Shown: one piece after another, positions 7,501 to 7,940 of the stretch
Numbering within the stretch: the stretch's first letter is position 1
Layout of the letters: every line of letters starts with the position of its first letter
Assembly: GCA_016938155.1 (NCBI GenBank)
Contig: JAFGVF010000053.1
Location: 1 to 7,940, forward strand
DNA length: 7,940 bases
Direction: 5' to 3'
DNA from: Candidatus Cloacimonadota bacterium
GTDB lineage: Bacteria > Cloacimonadota > Cloacimonadia > Cloacimonadales > JAFGVF01
Translations under genes and position numbers: made by a program
Notes under the pieces: generated by a model
The model's input: the letters and a program-made list of their open reading frames with translations, nothing else
What the model was told of the DNA's origin: nothing
Databases searched by the model: none

Positions 7501-7940
7501 TCTAAAAATGAAGAATTAATCTCAATTTGATTCATTTTATCATAGTATAGAGAGTCCTTCACAGTATCCTTTAGGTTGAAATATGTATACTGTGCAGCAC
7601 TAAAAAGCATATTTTCTTTACGATACACAATAGTCGTATCATTAGAAGCAGCTTCTTGATTAAGAATCAAGTTATATGTAAATAAATAGTATTCGGTTTG
7701 CCCTGTTGACTCTGCCAACTGAAAACCGAAGTTAATCATCTTATCACTCTTATCATTCAACCAAGCAATTCCTTCTTCGTCTTTGAATTCCGGGATAAGA
7801 GCATAACTATTAATTAAATCAATGTAGCGTTGATAATTCTCAATCGAAGTTTCATTCAGTAAATCATTGTTATAGTATTCTTCTAACTTCTTGAATTTAG
7901 AGCGAATGGAATTGAAATATGTCATGAAATCAGGGTTAGC
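4590..7940 (-). CDS. Very large TPR protein with two C-terminal jelly-roll-like domains, N-terminus off the window
   Basis: At least 1116 residues, open to the right edge. The Met at 7925 is probably internal: no ribosome site precedes it and the frame stays open through 7940. Numbering from that Met: tetratricopeptide repeats are visible at about 208-241 (A215, A227, Y231 and A234 in the consensus places), 253-286 and 293-326, with weaker helical pairs to about 500. Residues 500-750 are helix-rich with many Lys/Glu/Tyr/Trp. Residues 795-900 and about 960-1107 look like two beta-sandwich domains; each has a WVND or WLND turn (836-839, 1045-1048) followed by a GVNTYSIKADN or SNTLIIRVE strand (874-884, 1082-1090), as in galactose-binding-like folds of glycosidases. 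No cysteine was found in the whole segment. It probably works in the periplasm or at the outer membrane as the scaffold that the channel and TonB-like proteins act on, comparable to TPR-type Glt proteins. It shares a TAGTG overlap with the next gene. Ligand and exact role are unknown. Confidence 0.85.
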   Translation of the reverse strand, partial: ANPDFMTYFNSIRSKFKKLEEYYNNDLLNETSIENYQRYIDLINSYALIPEFKDEEGIAWLNDKSDKMINFGFQLAESTGQTEYYLFTYNLILNQEAASNDTTIVYRKENMLFSAAQYTYFNLKDTVKDSLYYDKMNQIEINSSFLDSLYLTGATRFYNVITSKEFYTKDKDEFIRSILWNRSIINSEEGNDELVIADLNDLLKYDNDRLRTRDIYVLLAQLHEKKSDFASAERFYSKAEEYANDDNDKDELHRSYLAQIDKSVNLLAEGQDYISAAEEQLRLASKFQEKGNEKTIYDLRDKAREYYFKGGDYQKTISMLLENAELKTDKNDIHALYYNAWSIADTLMHDSLQVVSIQNKFVEKYPASIEAYSIILGQIQKDASNPSTKYRAAHKYLALHDKARNNQIDIGENKVEDIYKSAINIYLEDEIANKDTLITLMTNFEKLYPNDKNSMDYLKYIAKIYLDSDQDKYEEIAHYIYQKDPSVDLYSQIAYQKIDDVVKEADSAFKTQKWDLMNDKMAEVRKLEKYYTDKNVKLDMTQVDEWFKYYTDEYTAWKEYQDYLKKRSDFLASYDKRLKAISDSWMKADDASLFRVNSNTKFKNHILDIQNKTVTKDKNRIQYIFQLANLKEQELVKLFQDAAEWNLDTERKVRLFYASGEIWEHAADVVNRRLKFYYTQSNEVYEWKKALGDDATANLIEYQLKPATDSFVNRYKEEAKNRYLNVYNIFVDGTGYTDKNIEKMIPKIAEFIPALKIVDNIPSSDWTFENNLINAADSLSTPKKKVDMVSELTTNRNLTLGGYVLHPYNSVFLTGQFTAEIPPAKGYIQFAYPDTASIKFWVNDQPVKGVPIYVDSVKVDNQAVEHRLIRLEYTSMKAGVNTYSIKADNVSDTTAVLLLNFQVAYDQDKLNYFLTTAEEQILTGLQWKMTDNYVVGDSMVVAWDDVEAYESIYPVDKIYDMESTKAKWIYANNPVNNLMDVDSAKIQVSPDSLSYEGSTIDSTSIVIDSLSVEQVKTDTFVKYFKKEFIGYDEVLKAGIKFAAVEKATIWLNDVVISEELEAFLDEENNAIFSNPVDIDPTLFKSDSNTLIIRVESTKEKTGVILELNIVYKKGGE
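4597..4602 (-). promoter_or_regulatory. Strong ribosome binding site for the small exported protein
   Basis: GGGAGG at 4602-4597 lies 6 nt before the GTG at 4590-4588 and is embedded in the last Gly-Gly codons of the TPR gene. It is what makes the GTG start and the 70-residue gene credible, and points to translational coupling across the 1-nt stop/start overlap. Confidence 0.7.

Noticed and set aside
7908..7925. Met at 7925 as the true start of the TPR protein
   Set aside because: No Shine-Dalgarno site in the 15 nt upstream and the frame remains open to the window edge (A-N-P-D-F before the Met); a signal peptide expected for an exported TPR protein is also absent here.

Overview
The window is AT-rich, densely packed bacterial DNA read entirely from the minus strand. 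It holds the 3' part of one long operon, a strong intrinsic terminator, and the 5' part of priA. Clear GGAGG-type Shine-Dalgarno sites precede most genes. Together with the gene content (TPR protein, MotA/TolQ/ExbB, two ExbD/TolR, AgmX/PglI-type TonB-like protein), this suggests a Gram-negative bacterium with an outer membrane from the Fibrobacterota/Cloacimonadota/myxobacteria-like set of lineages. An AT-rich Cloacimonadota-type genome is my best guess, at low confidence. The strong SD sites argue mildly against Bacteroidota.

Layout in transcription order (right to left): (1) 7940-4590, a very large cysteine-free TPR protein, cut at its N-terminus by the window edge, ending in two apparent beta-sandwich (jelly-roll) domains; (2) 4590-4378, a 70-residue secreted or membrane-anchored small protein starting on GTG and overlapping the previous stop by 1 nt; (3) 4363-3629, a MotA/TolQ/ExbB channel subunit with a signal-peptide-like N-terminus; (4) 3624-3097, an ExbD/TolR-like protein with Asn where the proton-carrying Asp is expected; (5) 3084-2521, a second ExbD/TolR-like protein that keeps the Asp; (6) 2509-1022, a 495-residue single-pass protein with a possible degenerate FHA-like cytoplasmic domain, a Gly-rich periplasmic linker and an AgmX/PglI/TonB-type C-terminal domain. 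Gaps between genes are 14 nt or less. A 13-bp hairpin with a nine-T tract (1005-971) closes the operon. priA begins 33 nt further on, at 938, and runs off the left edge just after its Walker A and DEAH-helicase motif Ia region.

Taken together, genes 3-6 look like a proton-driven energy-transducing machine. One TolQ/ExbB plus two unlike TolR/ExbD is the same subunit make-up as the Myxococcus AglR-AglQ-AglS gliding motor, and the AgmX/PglI-type protein and TPR protein parallel the associated Glt envelope proteins. A likely model is that the channel complex passes proton-motive force to the TonB-like protein, which reaches across the periplasm to the TPR/jelly-roll protein or another envelope partner. 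What is moved (adhesin, polysaccharide, transport cargo, outer-membrane lipid) cannot be read from this window. No receptor, Pal or TolB homologue is present. The interior is otherwise ordinary coding sequence; I see no RNA genes, CRISPR arrays, insertion sequences or attachment sites.
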